NCBI GenBank assembly: GCA_964615765.1
Contig: CAZTQN010000022.1
Coordinates: 1-64,000 of the forward strand
DNA: 64,000 nt
Direction: 5' to 3'
From: CAZTQN01 sp964615765
GTDB taxonomy: Bacteria > Planctomycetota > Phycisphaerae > Phycisphaerales > UBA1924
The notes beneath the pieces are model-generated. The model was given only the letters and a program-made list of their open reading frames with translations. It did not search any database and was not told where the DNA came from. Both the position numbers and the translations under genes were made by a program. The first letter of the stretch is position 1. Each line of letters opens with the position of its first letter. This document shows positions 1-7,717 of the stretch, piece by piece.

Positions 1-104
1 CCCGCCCCCCGCGCCTCCGCGTACACCCTCCCCGCTCCCCGCTTCCCGCTCCCCGCGGCCCGCCCCCGCACCCCTCGCCCCGCACCCCGCACCCCTACCC
101 CCAA
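1..104. repeat. C-rich low-complexity start of window
   Basis: These bases are almost pure C with G, in a degenerate 7-bp pattern (CCCGCTC / CCCGCTT). It resembles the GGGAAGC-type heptamers seen on the other strand near 20.9 and 60.4 kb. I see no gene and no convincing ribosome binding site. Confidence 0.5.
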
Positions 105-731
105 ATGCTCCCCTCCCCACCCATCCTCGAACGCGTTCTCTTCGAAGCCCCCTTCCCCGCCATCGGCGGCGTGGCCCTCGCCGGCGCCGTCGCGTTCATC
201 ATCCTGAACCGCACCGGCAAAGCCCGCGTCGGCCTTCTCGCCGCCGGCGCCGCCTTCGCCCTCGCCGGGCTCATCTACCTCGTCTCCGTCCTGGTCACCA
301 CCGAGCGCGAAGTGCTCGCGCAGCGCACCCGCGCCCTCATCTCCGCCGCCGCCACCGCCAACACCGGCGACCTCGCCACCCTCCTCGACGCCCGCGTCGA
401 CTTCATCCTCGCCGGCGGCTCGGTCGACCGCACCCGCGTCATCGACCTTGTCGCCGAGAACATCAACCGCCGCGTCACGATCACGTCCTACGACATCGGC
501 GCCGTCACCGCCAGCGTTGACGGCGAGAACGTCGCCCGCACCCAGGTCCGCGTCTGGATCCGCTCCGACGCCGCCCTCTACGACGCCCCCACCGGCTCCA
601 CCTGGCGCCTCGACTGGCGCCGCGACCTGCCGCCCCCCGGCGCAACCACACCCCACGGCCCCTGGCTCGTCTCCGCCATCACCCCAATGCAGATCGACGG
701 CGTCGGTGACGCGTCCAAGCTCCGGCCCTGA
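105..731 (+). CDS. Two-TM membrane protein with soluble C-terminal domain, function unknown
   Basis: The 208-residue product has two hydrophobic segments (about residues 17-35 and 42-63) close to the N terminus. A soluble domain of about 145 residues follows. In it, a helix containing NTGDLATLLDAR followed by beta-rich sequence (VTASVDGENVARTQVRVWI) resembles NTF2/SnoaL-like folds, but this is only a fold impression. The gene converges on the PEP-CTERM gene at 842, with a hairpin between them. No recognisable Shine-Dalgarno sequence precedes the ATG. Strong C-ending codon use supports the frame. I do not recognise the family. Confidence 0.7.
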   Translation: MLPSPPILERVLFEAPFPAIGGVALAGAVAFIILNRTGKARVGLLAAGAAFALAGLIYLVSVLVTTEREVLAQRTRALISAAATANTGDLATLLDARVDFILAGGSVDRTRVIDLVAENINRRVTITSYDIGAVTASVDGENVARTQVRVWIRSDAALYDAPTGSTWRLDWRRDLPPPGATTPHGPWLVSAITPMQIDGVGDASKLRP

Positions 732-756
732 ACTCCAAGCGCCGCAAAAAATAGAA

Positions 757-782
757 CCGGGCGCGCCCTGCGGCACGCCCGG
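757..782 (-). terminator. Rho-independent terminator for the PEP-CTERM gene at 842
   Basis: CCGGGCG (757-763) pairs with CGCCCGG (776-782) across a 12-nt loop. On the minus strand the stem is followed by TTCTATTTTTT (plus-strand A run 746-751). This is the expected layout for the minus-strand gene ending at 842. Confidence 0.75.
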
Positions 783-841
783 TCCCATTCAAGACCGATT
801 GTCTCACGACCCGAAGGCCGTGTCGAACTCGTCCGTCCGAT

Positions 842-1621
842 TCAGCGACGACGACGGGCCGCCATCAGCCCGCCCAGCGCCAGAACGCTCATCGCGCCCG
901 GAGCGGGGATCTTCGACGTCGTGATTTCCCACACCACCGTGCGAATGTCCAGACCAGCCGAGCCGGCCCCGAACACCACGCCCACGCGGCCGTTCCAGTT
1001 CCCGTTGCCGTAGAACGCGGCCGGCAGCGCGGAGAACCCGCCCGTCTGCGACACGCCCGCGCCGTCGATCAGGTTGATCCGCATCGACGTCACCGGCACC
1101 GTCAACCCCGAGCCCCACAGCAGCGGGTCGTTGCCCAGGAGCGGCGGCAGGGCGAGGCCCAAACCGAACGCCGCACGCGTCAGCGCCGCCGGCGGCGTGC
1201 CCGACGCCAGCCCCGACGGAGCCAGATCGCCCGAGCCCGTCACCGTGATCGTCAGCACCGACGAGCTCACGCCGACCGCCGTCGTTTCGATCACCGACCG
1301 CGTCTGACCGTTCGCGCCCGTGCCCGCGACCGTCACGTAGTCGTTGATCGACTCCGACGCGCCGTCCCACGACACCACGTCGTCACGCACCGGCGCCACG
1401 CTGTCTTCCAGCAGCACCAGGCCGTTCGTCGACGTCGCCAGACCCGTGAACACGCCGTACGTCGAGCCGTCCGGAATGCGGTCCTGACGGACCTGCGCCG
1501 GCGTGAACTGCCCGCTCAGCGACCACACACCGCTCATATCCGCCGGGCTCACCGTCGTGATATTGGCGCTCGCAGCGCCGGCCGCAAGCAGCAGGCTCGC
1601 AACTCCCATCGCCGTCTTCAT
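842..1621 (-). CDS. Secreted PEP-CTERM-like sorting-tag protein
   Basis: The 259-residue protein has a signal peptide (MKTAMGVASLLLAAGAASA) and an acidic beta-rich body. It ends in IPAPGAMSVLALGG, a short hydrophobic stretch and four Arg, the planctomycete PEP-CTERM layout that is processed by an exosortase. No exosortase lies in the window. The frame is open 45 codons further upstream. I chose ATG 1621 because GGGAGAGAG precedes it, the signal peptide starts there, and the upstream extension overlaps a promoter-like sequence. The body matches no family I can name. Confidence 0.82.
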   Translation of the reverse strand: MKTAMGVASLLLAAGAASANITTVSPADMSGVWSLSGQFTPAQVRQDRIPDGSTYGVFTGLATSTNGLVLLEDSVAPVRDDVVSWDGASESINDYVTVAGTGANGQTRSVIETTAVGVSSSVLTITVTGSGDLAPSGLASGTPPAALTRAAFGLGLALPPLLGNDPLLWGSGLTVPVTSMRINLIDGAGVSQTGGFSALPAAFYGNGNWNGRVGVVFGAGSAGLDIRTVVWEITTSKIPAPGAMSVLALGGLMAARRRR

Positions 1622-1737
1622 CGTCTCTCTCCCGCGCCGCCGACCCCGCCTTTCAGCAGGACCGCCCGCGCACCAGCGCCGTGCAACCACGGCCAAACAT
1701 CCCGCGTTCCCGGTGCGGGTCTCGCCGATCCGCGATG

Positions 1738-1766
1738 TATAGAGAGTGCGGCGCAACTCGCGCCAA
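1738..1766 (-). promoter_or_regulatory. Putative sigma-70-like promoter for the gene at 1621
   Basis: On the minus strand TTGGCG (plus 1761-1766), a 17-nt spacer and TCTATA (plus 1738-1743) resemble a -35/-10 pair. It lies about 110 nt upstream of ATG 1621, inside the theoretical N-terminal extension. Sequence resemblance only. Confidence 0.35.
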
Positions 1767-1943
1767 GACCCCGCGCAGATTCCCCGCGCCGGGCGCTTTC
1801 TCTCTCCTCGCAGACCCCGTCAACCTACCCGATTCCAGGGCGAACGCAACCCTCCACCCCCCTTTTCCATCAAGATTCCGTCAATCCCTTGACCTAGGGG
1901 CGACCCGGAATCACCCCTACCACCGGCCAAGCGTCCCTTAACC

Positions 1944-2020
1944 AAGGCAAAGGGCCAGGGGGCGAAGGGCCAGAGGACAAAGGGCCAAATCGCAAAGGGC
2001 CAAATGGCCAAAGGCCAAAG
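1944..2020. repeat. AAAGGGCCA direct repeats, 15-bp period
   Basis: The 1757-2188 interval has no gene. It carries copies of (A/G)AAGGGCCA starting at 1949, 1964, 1979 and 1994, exactly 15 bp apart. A degenerate tail (GGCCAAAGGCCAAAG) follows. The period is consistent with alternating 8- and 7-bp units. Confidence 0.75.
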
Positions 2021-2117
2021 AGTGCAGTCCCACCTGGGGAGACCCCCTCTCAGAGCGAGGGGCCGGTGGGATGGGCTCTGCCTCCCGCCTCCCCTCCCTC
2101 TCCCCTCGCCGCCTCTC

Positions 2118-2164
2118 CTCCCCCTCCCAGAGGGAGGGGGCCCGGGGGGTGGGTTACTGCATCG
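2118..2164. repeat. Palindromic CCCTCCCAGAGGGAGGG unit, solitary copy
   Basis: This copy of about 46 bp (CTCCCAGAGGGAG core, a G-rich run, then GGGTTACTGCATCG) sits just downstream of the broken glycosyltransferase gene. Near-identical units lie inside that gene at 3281-3416. The core can fold into a hairpin. It resembles the widespread bacterial intergenic repeats that translate as PHPxPLPxGEG-like peptides. Confidence 0.75.
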
Positions 2165-2188
2165 CGCCTCACCCCTCACCCCTGTCCC

Positions 2189-3238
2189 CTATCCCTTCCC
2201 CCGCCCCTCCCGCACCGCCGCCGCGAACCTACGCACATACCCCGCTTCATCCCGCAGCGGGCTCGCCGCCATCCGCGCTCGCAGCCCATCGCGCAACTCC
2301 GCCAGTCGCCCGGGCGTCTCGGCCAGTTCCTTGATCACGCGCACGAACCCCGCCTCGTCCGCCGCCACCATCTCCCCCAGCCCCACCGCGCCCATCAAAC
2401 TCATCGTGACGCGCGACGCGTGCACCCGCCCCTCGATCCCCACCACCGGCACGCCCTGCCACAAGCTCTCGCACGTCGTCGTCGTGCCGTTATACGGCGT
2501 GGGGTCCACCTGCACATCCACCCGCTCATACACGCGCAGGTGTTCCGCCGTCGTCATCGCGAACGGGGCCGCCTCGATCCGCTCCCCGCTCACCCCATAC
2601 TTCTCAAACCGCCCGCGCACCCACGCCATCGTCGCCGCGTCGTGCACGCGCAGGTTCTTCATCACCAGCCGCGCGCTCGGCACCGCCCGCATCGCCGCCG
2701 ACCACAGCGCCACCGTCCTCTCCGAGATCTTCGGCAGCATGTTGAACGAGCCCAGCGTCAGGTGCCCGTTCCGCTCGATCGGCGCCGGCCCGACCTCCGG
2801 CGCATCCGCCCGCGGCCGGAAGCACCACAAACACCCCTCCACCCGCAGCAACTTCTCCGTGCAGTGCCCCTCCGACCCCGCCGGATCCGTCACCCAATCC
2901 ACGAGTCGATAGTCGATCCGCCCCAGCCCCGTCGTCGCCGGATACCCCAAAAACGTCATCTGCACCGCCGCCGGCCGCCGTGCACAGATGTCCAGCCGAT
3001 GCCCCGTCGTGTGCCCGGAACACTCGATCAGCACATCAATGCCCGCGTCGCGCACCATTCCCGCCGCCTCGTCGCCGCGCACGCCCGCCACATCAATCCA
3101 CCCGTCCACCAACCCCTTCAAGCGCGCCGTCACCGCGTCCGGCTTGCTCGTCGCGCTGACCGCCCACACCTCAAGCCCCTGGCTCCCCAACCCCGCGAGC
3201 AGCGGCTCTAGAAAATACGAGCACGAGTGCTCCCGCAA
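2189..3238 (-). pseudogene. GT41 (OGT/SPINDLY-like) glycosyltransferase domain, 3' part of a broken gene
   Basis: This 349-codon frame carries the catalytic domain of GT41 O-GlcNAc-transferase-like enzymes. Visible hallmarks are REHSCSYFLEPLL, DVLIECSGHTTGHR, RPAAVQMTFLGYPATTG, IDYRLVDWVTDP, GSFNMLPKIS and DPTPYNGTTTTCESLWQGVP. It is in the same frame as the TPR part at 3245-4294 and is separated from it only by the TAG at 3245-3247 and two codons. A TTG could serve as a start but has no ribosome binding site. I read both parts as one gene in which a Ser codon became TAG. Independent translation of this half seems unlikely. Confidence 0.75.
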
Positions 3239-3244
3239 AGCCTG

Positions 3245-4294
3245 CTACAAAAACCCCCCCCCCAGCCGCTCGCCACTCGTCCTCCCCCCCCCCGAGGTAG
3301 GGGGCCGGGGGGTGGGTCCTGCATCGCTGCCCCTCTCATAGATCGCGGGCCGTGGAGTGGCTTCCGCATCACTCCCCCTCCCAGAGGGAGGGGGCCGGGG
3401 GGTGGGTTCTGCATCGTGTCCTTCGAATCGCTCCCCGCGCGCCCCTTCACCGCGCCCCACCGGCAACAACACCGCCACATCATCCCACCGCGCCGCGAAC
3501 TGCTCATGCACCCGCCGAACCCGCGGCGGGTCCTCAACGCCATAGTTCAGCCCCGTCACCAGCACCTGCCGCCGTGCCAGCGACGCCGGCCCAATCTCCA
3601 GCGCCCGCTCCAGATACCCGCACCCCTCCTCCGCCAGCCCGCCCTCCACCAGCGCTTTGCCCAACGCCCCGAGCGCCTCGGCGGACTTCCCATCCACCGC
3701 CACCGCCCGCCGCAGCACCGTCAACGCATCGCCAACACTCCCCGCCTCCAAAATCGCCGTCCCCAGCGCCGCGAGCACCATCGCCTGCCCCGGCGCCCGC
3801 TCGTCGGCCGCCTTGAGCGATCGCACCGCCTCCGCCGCCCGCCCCGCGAGCGTCTGCTGCACGCCCAGGTTGTACCAGCACTTCGCGCTCTCCGGCGTGA
3901 TCGCGCACGCGCGCTCCAGCGCCGTCACCGCCTCCGCATGCCGCCCGCACGCACCCAGCGCGAGCCCCTTCTGCATCCAGCCCGGCCCCCACTCGTCGCG
4001 CAGTTCCACCACCCGCGCCGACACCTCCGCCGCCTCCTCCCCGCGCCCGCACTGCACCAGCGCGATCGACCGCGCATTGAGCACATCCGCCGACGCACCC
4101 AGCCCCGCGATCGCCGCCCCCAGCAGCCGCTCCGCATCTTCAGGCCGCTTCTGCTCGAGCGCGATCATCCCGAGCAGGGCCGCAAACTCGCCCTGCGCCG
4201 GCCCGCCGCGCAGCGCCTTCTCCAGCGTCGCCCGCGCCTCCTCAAAGCGCCGCTGCGCCATCAGCCGCCGCACCGTGTCGACCACACCGATCAT
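3245..4294 (-). CDS. TPR-repeat protein, N-terminal part of a disrupted GT41 glycosyltransferase
   Basis: Residues 1 to about 265 are tandem tetratricopeptide repeats (for example FEEARATLEKAL, AVTALERACAITPE, GCGYLERALEIGP). They are followed by the LNYG...VHEQFAARW transition typical of GT41 proteins. The last 70 residues or so are mostly encoded by repeat units (PTPRPPPSGRG, repeated). Just before the stop the peptide reads RLGGGFL-stop-QALREHS, which lines up with the family's RLRVGFVSxDLREHS strand. The gene therefore looks full length apart from one nonsense codon and an in-frame repeat insertion. Its ATG overlaps the stop of the upstream GNAT gene by 4 bp (ATGA). The full gene would span 2189-4294 (about 700 residues). 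Confidence 0.75.
   Translation of the reverse strand: MIGVVDTVRRLMAQRRFEEARATLEKALRGGPAQGEFAALLGMIALEQKRPEDAERLLGAAIAGLGASADVLNARSIALVQCGRGEEAAEVSARVVELRDEWGPGWMQKGLALGACGRHAEAVTALERACAITPESAKCWYNLGVQQTLAGRAAEAVRSLKAADERAPGQAMVLAALGTAILEAGSVGDALTVLRRAVAVDGKSAEALGALGKALVEGGLAEEGCGYLERALEIGPASLARRQVLVTGLNYGVEDPPRVRRVHEQFAARWDDVAVLLPVGRGEGARGERFEGHDAEPTPRPPPSGRGSDAEATPRPAIYERGSDAGPTPRPPTSGGGRTSGERLGGGFL
3281..3416. repeat. Three repeat units inserted in the glycosyltransferase gene
   Basis: Units at about 3281-3326, 3327-3370 and 3371-3416 (46, 44 and 46 bp) each end in a version of GGGT(T/C)CTGCATCG. The outer two carry the CCC(T)CC...GGGAGGG hairpin and the middle one is degenerate. A fourth copy is at 2118-2164. 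A run of ten C at 3254-3263 adjoins the block and is a likely site of slippage. Confidence 0.8.
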
Positions 4295-4845
4295 GTTCCC
4301 GACCCCGAGCCCGACCCCTCATCACCACCCAATCGCGCCAGCGCGTCGCCCGTCACGCGGAAGATCGTCCACTCATCCATCGGCGTCGCGCCCAGCTTCT
4401 TATAAAACCCGATCGCCGGCTCGTTCCAATCCAGCACCGCCCACTCCAGCCGCGGACACCCGCGCTCCACCGCCACCCGCGCCACATGCTGCAACAGCGC
4501 CTTGCCAAGCCCCGCCCCGCGAGCCCGCGGCGTGACGTACAAATCCTCCAGATACATCCCGGGCCGCCCCTTCCACGTCGAGAAGTTGTGGAAGTACACC
4601 GCAAACCCCTGCGGCTCCCCGTCCACCTCCCCGATCACACACTCCGCCGTCGGCCCCGGCGCCCGATGCGGCGACAATCCCTCGCCGAACAAGTGCCGCC
4701 GCAGCGACTCCTCCGTCGCCACCACCGCCTGCGGCTCGCGCTCATACTCCGCCAGTTCACGAATAAACCGCAAGATCAGCGGCACATCCGACGCCGCCGC
4801 CGCGCGAATCACCACCCGCCCACCACGCGCACCCATAGCACTCAT
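4291..4845 (-). CDS. GNAT-family N-acetyltransferase
   Basis: The 184-residue GNAT fold resembles diamine (spermidine/spermine-type) acetyltransferases. VIRAAAASDVPLILRFI forms the N-terminal strand and helix, YLEDLYVTPRARGAGLGKAL contains the acetyl-CoA loop (R-x-x-G-x-G), and LDWNEPAIGFYKKLGA is the C-terminal motif. It would move an acetyl group from acetyl-CoA to a primary amine; the substrate cannot be read from sequence. ATG 4845 is preceded by GAGAAGG at about 10 nt, favouring it over GTG 4848. It overlaps the TPR gene by 4 bp, suggesting translational coupling. Confidence 0.85.
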   Translation of the reverse strand: MSAMGARGGRVVIRAAAASDVPLILRFIRELAEYEREPQAVVATEESLRRHLFGEGLSPHRAPGPTAECVIGEVDGEPQGFAVYFHNFSTWKGRPGMYLEDLYVTPRARGAGLGKALLQHVARVAVERGCPRLEWAVLDWNEPAIGFYKKLGATPMDEWTIFRVTGDALARLGGDEGSGSGSGT

Positions 4846-4857
4846 CACGCCGCATCC

Positions 4858-4932
4858 TTCTCCCCCTCACCCCTCACTCTACTCATTCTCTCCCCTCCCT
4901 CCCCTGACCTCTAACCTCTCGCCCCTACCCCC
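4858..4932. repeat. CCCCTGACCTCT / CTCGCCCCT intergenic repeat
   Basis: The divergent gap between the GNAT gene and pgeF is filled by CCCCTCACCCCTC...CCCCTGACCTCTAACCTCTCGCCCCTACCCCCT. The same sequence on the opposite strand occurs near 29.05 and 32.6 kb, and on this strand at 60.4 kb. It leaves little room for a conventional promoter. Confidence 0.65.
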
Positions 4933-4939
4933 TCGCCAA

Positions 4940-5794
4940 ATGCCCCACCCCGTCCTCCTCCGCTCCTTCCTCCTCGACCGCGCTCTGCCGCGCTCCATCC
5001 CGCACGCCTTCACCACCCGCCTCGGCGGCCTCTCGCCCGCGCCCTTCAACACCCTCAACTTCGGCAACCCTTCCGAACTCCCGCCCGATCGCAAAGACCC
5101 CGCCGCCAACATCGCCGCCAACCGCGCCCTCCTCTTCGCCGCCCTCGGCCTCGCCGATCGCACGCTCGCCGACGTCTGGCAAGTCCACGGCGGGCACGTC
5201 CACACCGTCCGCCCCGGCGACCCCGCTCCCGTCGACATCAAGGCCGACGCGATCGTCACCGACGACCCCGCGCGCGTCATCGCCGTCCGCATCGCCGACT
5301 GCGCCCCCATCCTCCTCGCCTCCACCGACGGACGCATCGTCGCCGCCGTCCACGCCGGCTGGCGCGGCGTGCTCGCCCGCGTCCTCCCAAGCGCCATCTC
5401 CACCATGCGCTCACTCGGTGCCACCACCATCGCCGCCGCCATCGGCCCGTGCATCGGCCCTCACGCCTTCGAAGTCGGCCCCGAAGTCGCCGACCAGTTC
5501 CGCGCCGCCTTCCCAGACGAGGCACCAGCGACCGGGCACCAGGCACCAGTTGAGGGCGACGCCGAATCGACACGCCGCATCGTCATCGACCCACCCTCCC
5601 CCGCGCACCGCCCGCACATCAACCTCAAAGCCGCGCTCGCGCACCAACTCCGCGCCGCCGGCGTCGCACCTTCACACTTCGACATCCTCTCCCACTGCAC
5701 CCACGCCGACCCCGCGCTCTTCTTCTCCCACCGCCGCGACCACATCAACTCCGGCCGCCTGCTCGCCTGCATCGCACCGCTCGGCGCGGAATAG
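4940..5794 (+). CDS. pgeF: Peptidoglycan editing factor PgeF (YfiH/polyphenol-oxidase family)
   Basis: The 284-residue protein belongs to the YfiH/PgeF/LACC1 family of cytoplasmic zinc-containing enzymes. Members correct misincorporated residues in peptidoglycan precursors or act as purine-nucleoside enzymes. Family signatures are FTTRLGGLSPAPFNTLNFG, WQVHGGHVH, VRIADCAPILLA, AAVHAGWRGVLA, IGPCIGPHAFEVG, HCTHADPALFFSHRRD and the final GR. The frame extends upstream to 4502, but that part is the shadow of the GNAT gene, so ATG 4940 is used. Residues about 194-203 (APATGHQAPV) are encoded by the GGCACCAG repeat otherwise seen between genes. They fall in a length-variable loop, so the enzyme may still work. 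Confidence 0.9.
   Translation: MPHPVLLRSFLLDRALPRSIPHAFTTRLGGLSPAPFNTLNFGNPSELPPDRKDPAANIAANRALLFAALGLADRTLADVWQVHGGHVHTVRPGDPAPVDIKADAIVTDDPARVIAVRIADCAPILLASTDGRIVAAVHAGWRGVLARVLPSAISTMRSLGATTIAAAIGPCIGPHAFEVGPEVADQFRAAFPDEAPATGHQAPVEGDAESTRRIVIDPPSPAHRPHINLKAALAHQLRAAGVAPSHFDILSHCTHADPALFFSHRRDHINSGRLLACIAPLGAE
5521..5552. repeat. GGCACCAG repeat inside pgeF
   Basis: GGCACCAGCGACCGGGCACC followed by AGGCACCAG matches the left arm of the intergenic inverted repeats at 5.8, 9.8, 11.0, 12.2 and 13.3 kb. It remains in frame. Confidence 0.75.
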
Positions 5795-5797
5795 CAG

Positions 5798-5934
5798 AAG
5801 GCACCAGCGACGCGAAGAAGGCACCAGCGACCAGGCACCAGGCACCAGGGTCGAATCCCTCTGGTGCCTGGTGCCCGGTGCCTCTCCCCGCCTCCCACGA
5901 GTGCCCAGTGCCTAGTGCCCAGTGCCTCTCTTAA
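5798..5934. repeat. GGCACCAG inverted repeat between pgeF and a dockerin gene
   Basis: The left arm is GGCACCAG repeated with small changes, the spacer is GGGTCGAATCCCT, and the right arm is CTGGTGCC repeated. AGTGCCCAGTGCCT heptamers then run into the 3' end of the next gene. The arms could form a long hairpin and may end transcription from both sides. Confidence 0.8.
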
Positions 5935-6953
5935 GGACACCCCGCAAAGTACGCCGCCAGGTACGCGAATAGGTCCTGCACGCTCACCGCGCCCGACTCA
6001 TCCGCGTCCGCAATGCACCCGCGTGCCACCGCAAGCACCACGCGGCTGCTCACCGTGCCGCACCCCGTCACCATTTCCCACACATACTCCCCTTCGTCCT
6101 CCGAGCGCACGCCCGCGATCGTCACCGCCGTGCCCAGCGGGCTCACCGTGATCCGCCCGCCGCCCGTCGCGCTCGTGATCACCTGCCCGTTCCGACGCAC
6201 CGTCGCGAACCCCCCGGCCCCGCCGGCGACGTTCACCTGCACCGGGAACGTCAGCGTCACCGTCTCGCCCACGCGCTTGAACGCCGCGACCCCGTCCCCC
6301 GCCGACGTCGCCGACGCCGGCGTCACGAACACCGTCTGCGTCCAGTCCCCGTACCCGCCGCACGTCGACCACGCCTGCAAATAGCACACGTACTCGGTCG
6401 CCGGGGTCAGGTTCGCAAACGCCGCCGCGCCTCCCTGCGTCCAGTAGTTCTCCACGATCTGGCTCGTGCCGTCGTTCTCGAGCCACACCTGCACCCACTC
6501 CACGCCCGGCGGCATGTCCCACGCCACCCGCGCCGACCCGCAGTCCACCGTCTCAACACGCAGATTCACAACCGACAGCGGCGAGCGCTGCCCCGTCACC
6601 ACCGCCGAAGTGTTCACCGCCCCGAAGCACTGCCCAAGCAGCGCCACGCTCCGCACAAAGTACGCGTGCACCACGCCCGCGCTCGGCACATCCGTGTACG
6701 TCATCACCCCGCCATCCAGCGTCGCGATCGCCGTCGCGTCGCTCCCGTCCGCCGCCGTCCCACGCATCACCACCCACGACGTCGGCGTCGGCGCTCCCGC
6801 CAAGTTGCTCCATCTCAACTCCACCGCGCACGTGTTGCCAACAACCTGCAAGTCCACCGGCCGCGGACACTGCCCCGCCGCCACCCCGGCGCCCAACACC
6901 ACCGCCACCGCCGCCACCATCGCCCGCGCCGCCGTCATCGTCTTGACCACCAT
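5931..6953 (-). CDS. Secreted FN3/Ig-like protein with GC-type dockerin
   Basis: The 340-residue protein starts with a hydrophobic signal peptide ending near AGVAAG and QCPRPVDLQ. Two FN3-like domains follow (about residues 25-210; WVVMRGT, TYTDVPSAGVVHAYFVRSV, ATEYVCYLQAWSTCGG). An Ig-like domain comes next (DEGEYVWEMVTGCG), then the GC-type dockerin CIADADESGAVSVQDLFAYL ending in GCP. ATG 6953 has GAGGTG 5 nt upstream; the frame opens at 6983. It is one of five same-strand paralogs. A structural or adhesion role at the cell surface is inferred from architecture; no catalytic motif is visible. Confidence 0.82.
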   Translation of the reverse strand: MVVKTMTAARAMVAAVAVVLGAGVAAGQCPRPVDLQVVGNTCAVELRWSNLAGAPTPTSWVVMRGTAADGSDATAIATLDGGVMTYTDVPSAGVVHAYFVRSVALLGQCFGAVNTSAVVTGQRSPLSVVNLRVETVDCGSARVAWDMPPGVEWVQVWLENDGTSQIVENYWTQGGAAAFANLTPATEYVCYLQAWSTCGGYGDWTQTVFVTPASATSAGDGVAAFKRVGETVTLTFPVQVNVAGGAGGFATVRRNGQVITSATGGGRITVSPLGTAVTIAGVRSEDEGEYVWEMVTGCGTVSSRVVLAVARGCIADADESGAVSVQDLFAYLAAYFAGCP

Positions 6954-7067
6954 CGGACACCTCGCATCAGCCGCCACGCGCACACCCCCGCCGCGCAGCC
7001 AGCCGCAACGATCATCCGCCGCCCACGCCTCGCCCTATCACCGCCTCACCCCCCACCCCCTCCCCTC

Positions 7068-7120
7068 TTCACCACTTCGCCACTTCGCCACTCCGCCACT
7101 TCCAACTTCCCACCGCCACT
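7068..7120. repeat. CACTTCGC octamer array
   Basis: CACTTCGC, CACTTCGC, CACTCCGC, CACTTCC follow one another. This is the reverse complement of the GAAGTGGC array at 46.3 and 47.3 kb. The array sits directly at the 3' end of the acetyltransferase gene. Confidence 0.75.
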
Positions 7121-7717
7121 TCACCTCCCCAACCCCACCGCCCGAATCACCCGCGCCGGATTCCCCACCGCCACCACATCCGCCGGCAGATCCCGCGTCA
7201 CCACCGACCCGGCCCCCACCACCGTGTTCCGCCCGATCCGCACCCCCGGGCACACGATCACCCCGCCGCCCAGCCACACGTTGTCCTCCAGCGTGATCGC
7301 CTCCGCCGACTCCCACTTCTCCCGCCGCGGCCCCGGCTCGATCGGGTGCGTCGGCGTCAGCAACTGCACCGACGGCCCGATCAGCACGTCATCCCCGATC
7401 GTGATCGCCGCCACGTCCAGCGCCACCAGCCCGAAGTTCGCAAAGCAGCGCGCCCCCATCCGCACGCGGTGCCCATAGTCGCAGTAAAACGGCGGGCGGA
7501 TCACCGACCCTTCGCCGATCGACCCGAGCAGTTCCTTCAAGACCGCCATCTGCCCCGCGGCGTCCTCCGCCGGCGCGCTGTTGAACCGCTGACACAACAC
7601 CGTCGCCCGCGTCATCTCCGCGATCAGCACCGGATCGTCCGCGATGTAGTGGTCCCCGTCGCGCAGTCGCTCGTGCTGCGCCCGCCCGTCACGCACAAAC
7701 CGCCTGTCCATGCTCAC
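7121..7717 (-). CDS. Sugar O-acetyltransferase, maltose-acetyltransferase type (hexapeptide repeat)
   Basis: The 198-residue protein has the N-terminal helical cap of maltose/galactoside acetyltransferases (MTRATVLCQRFNSAPAED). A left-handed beta-helix of hexapeptide repeats follows (IRPPFYCDYGHRVRMGARCFANFG, IGDDVLIGPSVQLLTPTHP, VWLGGGVIVCPGVRIGRNTVVGAGSVVTRD). The His in TPTHP is the expected catalytic base for acetyl transfer from acetyl-CoA to a sugar hydroxyl. The GTG start overlaps the stop of the kinase-like gene by 4 bp (GTGA), so the two are probably translated from one transcript; ATG 7711 is an alternative start. Confidence 0.88.
   Translation of the reverse strand: MSMDRRFVRDGRAQHERLRDGDHYIADDPVLIAEMTRATVLCQRFNSAPAEDAAGQMAVLKELLGSIGEGSVIRPPFYCDYGHRVRMGARCFANFGLVALDVAAITIGDDVLIGPSVQLLTPTHPIEPGPRREKWESAEAITLEDNVWLGGGVIVCPGVRIGRNTVVGAGSVVTRDLPADVVAVGNPARVIRAVGLGR

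Noticed and set aside
4502..4939. N-terminal extension of PgeF
   Set aside because: The extension runs antisense through the GNAT gene and repeat DNA. The conserved PgeF start matches ATG 4940.
5798..5890. tRNA-like GGGTCGAATCCCT inside the inverted repeat
   Set aside because: It looks like a T-arm but there is no acceptor, D- or anticodon arm around it. The bases are the loop of the GGCACCAG hairpin.
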